Positions 22,501 through 35,007 of a stretch of 64,000 nt of DNA are shown piece by piece (within the stretch, counting starts at the first letter, position 1; each line of letters begins with the position of its first letter). The position numbers and the translations under genes were made by a program. The stretch covers positions 3,472,001 to 3,536,000 of the forward strand of contig JAGFBZ010000855.1 of NCBI GenBank assembly GCA_018398805.1, read 5' to 3'. The notes beneath the pieces were generated by a model. It was given only the letters and a program-made list of their open reading frames with translations. It was not told the DNA's origin and searched no databases. Source of the stretch: Hirundichthys speculiger (lineage: Eukaryota > Chordata > Actinopteri > Beloniformes > Exocoetidae).

Positions 22501-25500
22501 TGGTATCATGCAGTTTATGCTGAACTGCAAGAAAATCTCCTTTCTACAGGAGCCAGTGTTACCCAAAACCTAAATGAGGTGATGACATTGTGTTCTGACG
22601 TGGTCCAGATCTTAACATCATCTGATTTAAACTTACAGGCTGATGGTCAGGAAACATTTGGCGTTTTGCACAGTAAACTGAGCAAAGCACAGAACAGCAC
22701 AAGGTGTCTGGTAGAGTTTTCCACATCACTGGACACACAGATAGATCAGCTCGAAGGACTTTGTATCCAGTGGGGTCTCTCCATTCAGATTTTATTAAAT
22801 TCTCTGGATAAGATTATTGGAACATCAACTGCAACAAGCCAGTTCAGCCCTCAGAAACAGCTATCAGCACTGTCTGAGCACTCGCTCAGGATCCAAGAGG
22901 CTGCAAGGCTCGCCAGCATGAGCTGCAGAAGTGCTTACAAATCAAAACAGTTGACAAGCTACCAGGACGAGCTAAAAACCCTGACTGAAGCATTCCTTAA
23001 AGCTGCTGAGGAGCTTGACGTGATGCCGAGTTTGATTCAACTCGCAAAATCGGTTTTCTTTCAGAGATTTCTTTTGATTAAAATAAAAGTGCTTTCAAAT
23101 CGATTGAGCAAAGAAAACAGGGACTATGACACTGCGCTTCAAAATATTGTCAGCATCGCTCATTCCTCCGCCGAACACTTCAGAGAGACAAATGCAGAGG
23201 AAATAGAGCAAAAATTTGAGAACACAGCACAAACCCTTGTTGAAAATGTCAAATCTGCCTCAAGAAAATTGGAGGACTGCCTAAACTACATTCGGGAGCC
23301 ACGTGCTCGCTCAAATCTGAGGTCTATCAATGATCACCTGTCTTTCCAGATCTCAGATATAGTCAGCAGGGCGAGGCTCATGCTTGAGACCCACCACATC
23401 TGTGACACTCTCGGTTTGGATGTGCAGATTCAGTGCTGGTCAGCAAAAGCTCGCTATGTGGTGGAGGAGATCAGGAAACAAGATGGGATTCACCAGGCAG
23501 CTAAAGAGCACATCCAGACTGGCCTGCAGGGCAGAACACCTGAGGACATCAGCAAAGTAATGGCTATGATGCCACCTAAAGTCAAAGCAGTGGAATTTCC
23601 TGACACGCTGCAGAGAGACCACCGAGAAACTGTAGATGCTGCACAAATGAAAGTAAACATGGCCAAACCTGATCCTGAAAGTTTAAAAAAAGATGTGGGT
23701 ATTTCAAGATTGACAACGTTTCACCTTTTTTTTTTTTTTTTAAGTTAATTTATATCACAATAAAGCATGCTCTGACTTTTTTTTTTCTGCAGGATGGTGC
23801 AGCATCTGTGGTGCACAAAGAAGCACCTTCACTGACCCACACATCTCTTTTTCTGAAGCAAAAAAGCGACACCTGGTATCCCAAAGACAACAGAATCGTC
23901 CAGGTGACCAGGAAGATGGCTGACATGATATGTCACATGACACAGTACTTAAAGAAAAAAGGCCCAATACAGGTCAAAACCACAAAAGATCATTTTATTG
24001 CTTTCACCTGTATACTTCCAGGTGTGCACATCCACAATTCTTTTTCTTCTTTTTTTTTTTAGAACAAAGAAGCATTTGTCAATGCAGCCAAAGATGTCAT
24101 CTCAAACTGTCAGTCAGTCACTCAGTTTATTCGAGTTATTGCCAACCACAGCCTCGATAAACAGTGTGCAGTTGAACTCTCGCTCATAACTGAGCAGATT
24201 CTCACCATCACCAATCAGCTCAGCATCATCTCCAGGTCAGTGGAACCACACACTGAGCACTTAGTGAATGAGAGTTAGTAGTAGTAGACTCTTGTGCTTC
24301 ACGTCTTCGTAGTGTCAATGCTGTAACGCCCGGGTGCAGATCGTCCGATGAGATCCTGGTAAAGAATGCGCAGAACCTTCTCCAGACTGTCCTGCGTGGG
24401 GTCCATGCTGCAGAAACAGCCTGCATTACAGTAAGTACAAAACCACAAGGCACACAGTGATAAATCTGGGTTTATTTGAGACTGTTGCCCTTGTACAAAA
24501 GATATATACAGAGTTGCTTGAAATTTGCACAGCCCTTTTAAACACCCATTTAGAAATATCTTAATAATCTTGGTTAAGGAAAATGATCAGCTGATACATC
24601 TGCACGTAGCAACGTGAACATTTGCTTTTCATTTCTGGTTTGGCCCCTTTGCGCAGCAAACTCTGCAATTACACATTTCTGGCAACCGTCGCTCCGTCAT
24701 GCACATCTGAAGAAGATGAAGAAATGTTAACCCTTCTTCTGTACGGAGCAGCTTCAGCTCTGGGATGTTGGTGGCTTTCCTCACCCCTGGCTTGAGGTCT
24801 CTCCACTTTCAGCATTTCTGTTTAATTAGGGTTCTGGCCTCCACATGGTTGTTTTAAAACTTCAGCTTTATAATTCTTTGGGGCAACATCATGTGCGCTT
24901 GGAGTCCTGCTTCACAACAAACATTCTCATGGGATTCAGTTTTCCTGACGTTTTCCTTTTAGAATTTTCTTGCATGAATCAAACATTGAGTCTTTGTCTG
25001 TGATGGGAAACTGTCCTGGCCCAGATGCAGCAAAGTTTGTCCATCAAACCCTTTCAATATGCTTCATAAATCTATGAGGGATTAGAACTTTGAAAAAGGC
25101 TATTCAGTCTGGGGTAATGCTAGTCAGCCCCTCTCTGAAGAATACTGCTTTCTACTGTTAGAAGGCCGGTCCGAGCTTGAACTGTTTGTGATTTCTGTTT
25201 CTAAGTTGCACTCCTAGCCATGAACACTATCCTACGTGGGAGAGGATTGTAGTTGCTGAAACCTTTGTGACCTCACAGCTTGTTTTGTTGATTGACCCCT
25301 TCTTAAATTTCCTTTACTTTTACACAATCTGACTGAAGATGAACTCCTCAGAGATGGAGACAGTTTCCAGCGGGGTGATTAACAGTTACAGGGTACCAGC
25401 CACTGACACCTGATTGTTTAATAATGCTATTTTAAAATTGAAGTTTAAAAATCCATATATTTCGTCACTCAAATATTAACAAATTTTCCTTGATGAATAA

Positions 25501-25903
25501 TTACCCAGTTTTTTTTTTTTTTTTCATTTTTGTTTAAGTGAACGCTCTTTTTCTGTTTATGACTTCCTCCGAGTGTTCCAGAAATAGTTTCAACTTTCAA
25601 AATATTCAAGCACCACACGGTGATAATTTTTACAGGATGTCTTGTCAACTTTTTACCAACTCTGGGAAAAATGTGCAATAAAAAACTGACAAAGACAAAC
25701 TTTCTCCATTATTCCAGGGTCTGAAGCAACCTGAGCCCAACTCAGATGGTGCAGAGGCCACAGCCTTGTGTTTCCAGTGGAAGAGGAACCTGGAAATCCA
25801 TCGGGCCCAGCAGACATCTAATCCAGAAACAGACGAGCTGGGTTTAAGGAAGACGTCGTCTCACCCTTTAGCACCCAGTCTTGCCCCCCAGGTTAATGTA
25901 TAA
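19587..25903 (+). CDS. Divergent vinculin/alpha-catenin superfamily protein, expanded, with two frame breaks
   Basis: I do not recognise a named orthologue. Exons: 19587-19780, 19872-20055, 20411-23694 (about 3.3 kb), 23793-23972, 24063-24235, 24340-24430 and 25718-25903, all GT-AG. The N-terminus (RTAAVEKVLAPIASHLCLLV) resembles the first helix of alpha-catenin and catulin. Residues read from 21361-21580 (LARIAPLSLELAD-type, then VCQKWEEEIFQLQDAL) align with the alpha-catenin block around LFKEQWEKQVRVLTDAV. The C-terminal exons (IVQVTRKMADMICHMTQYLK, then a TEQILTITNQLSIISR helix) match the alpha-catenin actin-binding tail domain. Total length is about 1430 aa, versus about 906 for alpha-catenin, 734 for catulin and 1066 for vinculin. 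Two +1 shifts, at 20571-20577 and 20661-20670, break the frame; removing one base at each restores family-like sequence. A role linking adhesion sites to actin is inferred from the family only. The first in-frame ATG (19587) is taken as the start. Confidence 0.78.
24517..25420 (-). mobile_element. Degenerate Tc1-like transposon remnant, same family as 2460-3145
   Basis: Lies in the last intron of the vinculin-like gene. The plus strand shows the element's reverse complement in order: TTGCTTGAAATTTGCACAGC at 24515, CTTCAGCTCTGGGATGTTGG at about 24750, CTGACGTTTTCCTTTTAG near 24945, CTGTCCTGGCCCAGATGCAG near 25010, then more diverged blocks (ACACAATCTGACTGAAGAT near 25322, CTCAGAGATGG near 25348). 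No open transposase frame remains. The right end is uncertain. Confidence 0.72.
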
Positions 25904-27635
<1,732 letters not shown>

Positions 27636-30600
27636 TTACTGGCAGAAAGGAGAAGCAGTGGGATCAAAAGTCTTGAAGACATCTTTAAGGGTCCTGTCGT
27701 CTGCCTCCTCTTCTGGATCCTTCTGATTTGGTTCTTCCTCCATAACCTCCTCCTTCTCTTCCTGTGGCTGCTCCTTCTCCTCTTGTTCCTTCTTTTCCTC
27801 TGTCTCTTCCTGCGCCCCTGCAGAACCCTGTCCTCCTTGTTTCACCTGCCTGGGGTCGTTGTACTGTGGTCGGATCAACCCAGCCAGCGCCGGGATGGGG
27901 AGATTGTGAACTGCAGGGGGTTTGACAGGTGAGGCGGGAGGCACCGTGGGTGAAGAGGGAGGAGAAGTCTGATGCGACGCACCATCTGTGCTTTTCACTT
28001 CTTCAAGAGAGCTGCTTTGATGAGTGGGCGAGGGTGATGGCGACTGAGCGTTCCCTTTTTTGGCGGGATGCTTGAGGATCCCCACCTTTTTAGGGGACTC
28101 CACCTGCTCCTTCTGAGCCGGCTCAGTTTGAGAACGAGGATCGTACAAGCTGATGCCCCCGAAGGATTGTTGTGGGGCTCTCTAGTCCTCCGCCAGAGGA
28201 GGCTAGTCTGGGGGCATAAGGCGGCAGCTTGTCAGGCTCTGGCTTGCCTTGGGCAACTTGAGGAGAGTTGCTGGCACTGGCCTTCTGTAGTCTGGGGTCC
28301 ACGGGTCCCCCAGCAGAGGAGGACTCTTTCTGGCTCAGCAGTCTGGAATCCAGACTACCTGTACGCTTCAGTCTGGGGTCCAAAGATTTTTGCTGCCGTG
28401 GGTCTGCAGGTCTCTCGGTGGAGGGTCGAGACTCTACGGAGCCGGCAGTGAATCGACACAGACGTTCCTTCAAGCGTGCAGCGCCGAGTCTGGGATCAGA
28501 TGGTGAAGAGGTGGAAACTAGGGTCTGATCGGGCAAGCTTGTTCGGTTCATCTGAGCATCAGCTATCAGGGGCGGAAGGGGAAGGTTGATGGAGTGATCC
28601 TGTTTGGGAACGAGGGAAGGAATAAGATCCTCAGGGGCCCACACCACTGTCTGAGCAAAGGCAGGCCGTTGGAGCAAAATGTCCACACGAATGTGACTAA
28701 ACTGCTTTAACTGGCAACGAGGGTCCCGCAGCACTGTGCCAGGGCTGGCATCTTGAGGGATAAGAACTGCTCGCTCCCTGAGTTTCCTCTCTCCTTCATC
28801 ATCCTCCTCTCCCGTTGGAAGCTTTTGTGGAGCAGGATGGCTCTGCTGGCGATACGAACTTGACTCCCCTGGTCTCATCTTCCTGGGGTCTCTGGAGAGC
28901 CGTGGATCTGCAGCCCCGTCCGACTCCTTTCTGGGGTCCATCTTCATGCGCGGGTCACTGGGTGGAGCCCTTTCCTTCACGAGCCGAGGGTCGCCCAGAG
29001 TCAGAGCTCCTGCGGCAGCCTGGAGAGGCTTGGACAGAGACTGCTGCATCTCGCTCTGCTTCTTTAGAGACTTAAGAATGGAGGAGACACAGGAGCTCCC
29101 ATCCTCTTCATCACTTGAGTACCAGTTTGTGGTTTCAGCTTTAAAAAAAATAAGTAAATACATTAAAAAAAATACAGGTCATCCGTCATCATTCCACACT
29201 TTTCTGGAGAGATAGTTTTGCTGTATCTTAATTAATCATGCAAAGCAGTTCCTTGAGCATGGGACACTTACTTACCTCTGTTTTCGTTGCTATCATCCTG
29301 GTCATCTTCTCTGTGTGGATCATTCCCCTGTGACTCTTGCTGATGCTGCTGCTGCTGCTGTGTTAGGTGTAAAAGGATGGCTTTCTGCACTGCTGGTGGT
29401 AAAGACTGCAACTGCGCCTCTGCACCCATCTGCTGCTGGGCCTTCTGTGCAAAGGCCAAACTAGAGTCCACTATGAGGGAAAGTCAAAATTAAAAAAAAA
29501 AATAATCTCAATAACAGATAAAAAAAAATGCATTGATTAAGTAGGTAACCATATAAAGATATCACTAACCTCCCTGTTGGCCAATGGCCTGGTTTTGGAT
29601 GAAGCTGCTCAAGAAGTCTACTGGGTTCTGACTCAACGACTGAAAAGGGAGAAGACTTTGGAGCAACTGTAGGTCTGACATCGGAGGGAATGGAGGCCTC
29701 TGCATATTCATCTGTGGGTTGATGTTAGAGCCGTGATAGGGGGCGGGTTGACCAGAGGGGGCTGGTGGCTGCATTGGAAACCCATGTGGTGGGTTCTGTC
29801 CTGAGGGGCTCTGGGGCATAGGAGGTCCAGTTGTGTGACCCATGAGAGCAGCTGACTCAGGGGGAGGATGAGGAGGGACAGGGGGACCTGAAGGCACTGT
29901 AGCGACACCCTGTGTGTCCTCTGGACTGCCAGTAAACTGATTCGTGCCATCACCTTGATTCTGGGAGAAGTTGGAGCCACTGAAAAGTTAAGAGTCCAGT
30001 TAAATTCACGGTGATATCTGAGCACTCGTTACAGTTTCATTTGAGTTTGGTTACAGCTTATATTCATTACCTCAGACCAATTTTTTGCACCAGGTCTACA
30101 GTAGGTTGAACTTTGATTTCAAACAAAGAGGGGATCTTCTTGCCAGCTTGGCTGTCTGTGGGGCTGCTCTGACCAGGAGTAGGCAGCAATCCCACTCCAG
30201 GTGGAGGCTTAGGAAGAGGGAAATACCCTGTTTTCTCAGATCCTCCAGCTCTAACTCATCCTCGCGGGCATTCTCCTCTTCAGTACTGATAATCTGAAAC
30301 ACAGAGCAGCAGCAAGAAGTCAAACAATTCCTAGACCTTTAGAGCAGAGAATAAGCATAGGAAATCAACATCATCGTCTTTTTGTTTTACCTTTTCAAGC
30401 AGCTCTTTGGTCACATCGGTCAAAGCATTGTGGGAGAACTTGCAGTCATCGCCTTGATAACATTTGGCTCCAGTATGAAAGAACTTGCAGGGGTATTCAT
30501 GTACAAACACTAGTTAAGGAAAAAGACTCATTCAAAAGTGCGATATGCTGTAACTTTATCGTGCAAAGTCTCATTAAAGGATATTGTGCATGTAAATGCA

Positions 30601-33600
30601 ATGATCTCCTTTGCTACAGTATCCTTGAAGGTAGAATTTACAGAGCTCCTTCTTCTTATCGGGAATTACAAGCTCATGTTCAAATTTGCATTGTTCCCCC
30701 TGTGTAAAGACAAATTCAAATATTTTCAACTGTAATTATCTTTTCCATTTATTCTGACAATGGTGGGTATGCCATTATAAAAACGAGCTTTTATCCACCT
30801 ATACCTTGATGCAGCGACCCTCCAGGAAATACTTGCAGATGTATCTGCCATTGTGCTCAACTGTATGCTGATTAATGAACTCCTTGCTCATGATTGGCCG
30901 CTTCTTCTGAAAGCCAGAAGAGTTCTTTCCGTCCTGTGACACAAGTAAATATTATTTTGGACTGGACAATCTAAATCTAAGAAAAGTCAAAAGCTGAAGA
31001 CACCTCTGCTGAGGAAAGACAATAAGATTTAAAGATGTGATGGCATTGTTGCTGTAAGTGTGAGAGTGTTTTGGTGAATGGTTGAACAAACTGGGCTTTA
31101 CCTTGTAAAAAGAGAAAGATGCTATTTGCCATCAAGTGTAATCCAAAAGATGATTCTAGTACATCTAGCTGAGTTTTGCTGGACATACTTACCAGTCCTG
31201 CGTCGTCCATATTCTGGTCTCCTCCTCGACCCCGTCCTCGTCCTCCCCAGGGTTTGCCCTTTAGCTTCTTGTTCTTATTGAGCATCCCACGTCCCCTGCC
31301 TGGTCCAAACCCTCTGCCCCTTCCTCTTTGTCCAACTGAAAAGTACATTTTAAAATGCTTACAAGCACAACTCTGCTGATTCTTTTATTGTGGCGTCTGC
31401 AATCACTTGCTAGACAAAATCATTGATTATCTGTCAAAGTGTCTGAACGTGAAAATGATTCATACACTGTTGTTGCTTCATCCCCCTCATGCTTCCTCTG
31501 CTCATCTGTTCTTTAGGGTGGCGTCCCTTTCCCTGACTCCCTGAATCCTTGGACTGGTGATACTCGGTCATGTCATCCTCATAGTCATCCTCCTCTTCAT
31601 CGTAGTCATACTTGTCGTCACTGTAGTCGCTGTATTTGTCGAAATCGCTGCTCTTTTGTGGAGAGGTTTTCTTCGAGTTGCCGTGCCCCCCCCTGAAATG
31701 CTGTCGGTCAAACCAGAAAGAGAATAAATTCCCAACATTAACAGTTCAAAGAAAATGAACGAAGCAGCTTTTCTGATGTGATGAACTCACCTGAGAGGCC
31801 TGGCTATCAGAGCCGTGGCTCTTCCTGCTTTTGGGCCTTTCTAGTCGATCGTAGTCAGAGTCATAACTGTCAGAGCTGGAGCTGCTGGAGGGGGAATGAT
31901 GCTGAAGAGAGGGCATGAGGAATGAAAGAAAAACATATTATGGTGTATTTTTAATGAATTTATAATCTTGACATTTGAGAATAAAAAAGGTATAACAGTG
32001 TCTTACTTTCTGTCTTTCGCGTCTCCTTCTTTTAGACCTCCTCTTCTCTCTGATCTTCTTGTATCTTTTTCTGGAGTGCCTGTGCACCTTTTCTTCCTTT
32101 TCTTTACCTTTATCCCTTTCCTTCTCTTTCTCTTCTTCTTTCACCTCTGTGGCTTCTTTGTTCTCTTCTTCAACTCCTATCCCCTCATCGTCAATTTCTC
32201 CATCTTCCAGTTCGCCATCCTCTCTACAAGAAAAGACACTACATTTAGCATTTATGGGTATTTATGAACCCCTTATAGGCTTCTTTTTTCTTTTTTTTCA
32301 TTTTTACATCAGAAGAAAATATCCAATAAGTAAATACTTGGTTGCATTAATCATTTCATGAGAAATTGATCTGAAATTTTACAAAAAAAAAAAAAAAACA
32401 ACACAAAAACAAAAATGCTCTTTGTGTCTTCTGCAGTGAGTCTGAATGATTGAATACAATATCAAAGAACTTCCACTTCATCCTAAACGTTGTCTGTGTG
32501 TAGTTTTTTGGTGAACTGGCAATCTGTCCACCCGATGAACGGGTGGGATAAGCTCAAGCTCCCCCAGGACCCTGATCAGTAGAGCTGAGTGATTTTATCG
32601 ATTCTGCGATATATATCGATATTTTATTTCCCCAGAGTATTGATTTTTCAGCCGCAGGTATCAATACTCTAAACTTCTTTCAAAACCTCCGTGTCCCATC
32701 TTTAAAAGCTTGCAAGTAACAATTTGCACTGTTTAATATAATGCCATATAATTTGTAATTGATGCTTTCAGTTCAGTTAATTCAACAAAGTCAATTGAAA
32801 CACTTACAAGATGTCACAAAAATCACTTTGTCCCTTTAAAATCTTTCGGAAAATGATGTAAATGTATTGTACGATGAATATTGATATATATCATATCGTG
32901 AGCTGAATATCGTGTATCGTATCGTGATCGCTACAGCCCTACTGATCAGGATGAAATACGTTAGAAAATTGATGAACGGACCCAAAGCCTTTTCTGAACT
33001 AAGGCACCATATTTTTTTCAAATTTATCAGTATATTACTTTTACTTTTATGAAAGCCATATTTAAAATAAACCAATAACATGTATTGGAAAATGATGATG
33101 GATTAACCAGGGATGCAGGGAAGACAAAGGTTAAAGACACTGTTCTAATTTACTAATCAGGCTTGTAGGCATGTTCTCTGTGTGTGCTGTTTCTGAACTA
33201 CAAGACCTTTGTATCATTTTTTACATGTCACTTTTGCAATCTGTCACATTTCAGAAAAAGGACACAATTTGCTGTAACATGACATCTTAGTAGTGTTACA
33301 CCAGCTATGCCGTTTCGTGCCTTGATCTGGACAGTGAAAATATGTTTTCCTTCGGAAACACTTTCCTATCAACATAACACTTGTACAAATGTCTATGGCT
33401 CAGCTGAAAGTATTTTCATAACATGTCAGCTGCTTTAATAATGCAGTGCAGGTGGGAATGTGAAACAAAAACACCACGGTAGTTGGAAAGCATATCAACT
33501 CTGGTGATACCGGTCAGTTTTCAGACAATAGCGAGCTCTTCCTTTCACATAAATGCAGATCGGGCTTGACAGTGACAATATTTAACAGAACCTTTTCTTT

Positions 33601-34569
33601 ATGTTCCAGCTCCAGAGATAATGACTGGTTTGTGAATTTCTGCCAGTTTACAAATTTCACATGTTATTTTGAAAGAAAGGCACAAAACTGCCCTTCCCTA
33701 TTCTCACATTTGTCTTTGTTTTACGTCAATAACTTGAATGACAGCAAATTAAGGAGAATACCAACATTAGAGACTGAAACATTTTTATGAACATGGCTTA
33801 AAAATCTCAGCAGACCACTTTACTGCTGAGGCCTATATTTTTGAGGGATACCAGAGTTACAGTGCAGAGTGCAATAAAGCCACAAACGGAGTCTGCATAC
33901 GAATTACACATCATCTCTTAGCCCATTTTAACTATTCAAAGCTGTAGCCTGCACGTGGGTGAGGTCACAGATGCTCAAAGTGAGGCATAAAAGCAACCAA
34001 GCCCTCCACAAGCTGAAATGCTCTTTGGTCAAAACAGTTAAATCCCCCTGCAATGTCAGAATAATAGACAAATGTCACAGGCCTGGACCTCCTGAAGACA
34101 CACACAATCAACCGTGAGTGAACTCTGACAGAGCAGTACCGCTTTAGGCCGCTGGGGGGCGCGCAGCCGGAGGATGGGCGTGGCATTCACGTCCCAGTCA
34201 TTTACATAGTATCCTGCAGATGGCAACAACGAAGCTATGAATCCCAGTACCACAACAACAGTGCGATGGGGTCTGCTATCGTGCATGAAAATGATCATGG
34301 ACGAATCTCGTCGACGCGGTGATGTGAAATCAGGGCTGTCTGAACAACGTTATTTATATGCACCATGAAGGCATGCAGAAAAATAAAGAAAGAAAGAAAG
34401 AATAGGGTAAAGGGGGGGAAGCTTGGAAATGTCTGCAATTCATGGTTAAAAAAGAGAAAACAGTTACACAAGCATGTAGACCCACAGCACTGAAACTCAC
34501 AGAGCGCATTAAGAATTGCACAAGAACGTTACTCGACCTTTCATCGCCTGCAAGCTCAGAGTCTGTCAT
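27636..34569 (-). CDS. zc3h6: Zinc finger CCCH domain-containing protein 6, with two homopolymer frame breaks
   Basis: Nuclear CCCH zinc-finger protein with presumed RNA binding. Coding exons in transcript order (plus coordinates): 34538-34569, 32007-32223, 31791-31901, 31466-31700, 31193-31335, 30805-30933, 30585-30699, 30391-30500, 30071-30293, 29570-29979, 29276-29470 and 27636-29138. The start [20 protein letters not shown] closely matches human ZC3H6. Then follow Lys/Arg/Glu- and Ser/Asp-rich regions, a GRGRG patch, and three fingers: [38 protein letters not shown] and [20 protein letters not shown]. Next come a [16 protein letters not shown] motif, a Pro-rich region, many DPR repeats, and the conserved end [13 protein letters not shown]. 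Two indels break the frame: a missing G at 30218-30220 and an extra C (plus strand) at 28156-28160. The total length stays a multiple of three (about 1140 aa). The intron between fingers two and three is AT-AC type. Zc3h4 is the main alternative; MTDSE and the neighbours favour zc3h6. Confidence 0.93.
30501..30584 (-). other. zc3h6: U12-type AT-AC intron of zc3h6, 84 bp
   Basis: Read on the minus strand, the exon ending TACATGCACA is followed by ATATCCTTT, the exact consensus 5' site of minor-spliceosome AT-AC introns. The intron ends TTTGTAC before ATGAATACCCC. Its branch-point sequence TTCCTTAAC (plus 30513-30521) is the perfect U12 consensus, with the branch A about 13 nt from the 3' end, the distance expected for U12 introns. 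Joining at these borders gives YMHNEYPCKF, which matches human ZC3H6 and completes fingers two and three. No GT-AG alternative keeps the frame. Confidence 0.93.
32508..32571 (+). repeat. Older dispersed repeat split by a hAT insertion (right part at 32942-32990)
   Basis: GGTGAACTGGCAATCTGTCC at about 32510, then GGTGGGATAAGCTCAAG and CCCCCAGGACCCTGATCAG, is a diverged copy of the dispersed core also seen at 19001. Its continuation, GATGAAATACGTTAGAAAAT, resumes at 32950 on the far side of the element at 32580-32941. Removing that element and one duplication rejoins the repeat. Confidence 0.65.
32580..32941. mobile_element. Non-autonomous hAT-like element (362 bp) with 8-bp target duplication
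   Basis: The element begins TAGAGCTGAGTGATTTTATC and ends GATCGCTACAGCCCTA, giving short inverted ends (TAG(A/G)GCTG). It is filled with ATCGATA/TATCGTATCG-type motifs typical of a fish hAT-related short element. An 8-bp duplication CTGATCAG flanks it at 32572-32579 and 32942-32949, as expected for hAT. It has no coding capacity and lies in zc3h6 intron 1. Confidence 0.85.
32950..34537 (-). other. zc3h6: zc3h6 first coding intron, remainder
   Basis: About 1.6 kb between the hAT element and the first coding exon. It contains short open frames on both strands, including one at 34056-34298 with a hydrophobic start, but none resembles a known family or is supported by paired splice sites. A (GAAA)n-like stretch lies near 34381-34402. 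Confidence 0.5.
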
Positions 34570-34670
34570 GTTTTTGTCAAGAACAGGGGCTGGGGGACTG
34601 GAAACAAGGCTCACAGAAGCCATTGGAAAACGGATCTGCCTCCCTTCCCCCGGTACAAGAGTGAATTAAC

Positions 34671-34856
34671 TCAATCACTCAAGGAGACGTTGGTTTGTGA
34701 GAGCTGCTGGAAGATTTCAGACTGGAAAAGACTCACGGTGTTACATGTCTCGACAGAGACAGTAAACAGATACTCTCCTCTTTCATATCGTTTTAACCCT
34801 GTGAGCACAGCTTGATACCCCGCTTTGCTAATGTCCCGTCGGTTGACAGCTGCCAT
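34671..34856 (-). other. Upstream ORF in the zc3h6 5' leader, perfect Kozak
   Basis: On the minus strand, TTCACCATGG gives an optimal start context at 34856 for a 61-codon ORF beginning MAAVNRRDISKAGYQAVLTG and ending LSD before TGA. It lies between the predicted promoter and the zc3h6 ATG at 34569. A GTGAGT donor after ACACC (at about 34737) and CAG acceptors near 34605 could splice the leader. With the acceptor CCCCCAG, the uORF would end at a TGA overlapping the zc3h6 ATG as ATGA. I do not recognise the peptide. It could be a regulatory uORF, a separate short gene, or chance. Confidence 0.4.
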
Positions 34857-35007
34857 GGTGAACAAGAGGAGACGGAGGGAGAAACAGACAGAAATGTAAC
34901 CATGTTCGTTGATTTCAGCATCTTCATAGGTTTTCTCAACAGGGACATCATCTCAAAATGGCTTCTGAGTTCTGCTGCACATTCCTCGACAATGTACTCT
35001 CCGCACA

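Noticed and set aside
34056..34298. 80-codon minus-strand frame starting with a hydrophobic segment ([20 protein letters not shown])
   Set aside because: It lies in zc3h6 intron 1, matches no family I know, and the candidate acceptor before GYYVNDW has no partner exon in phase. Kept only as a possible chance ORF.
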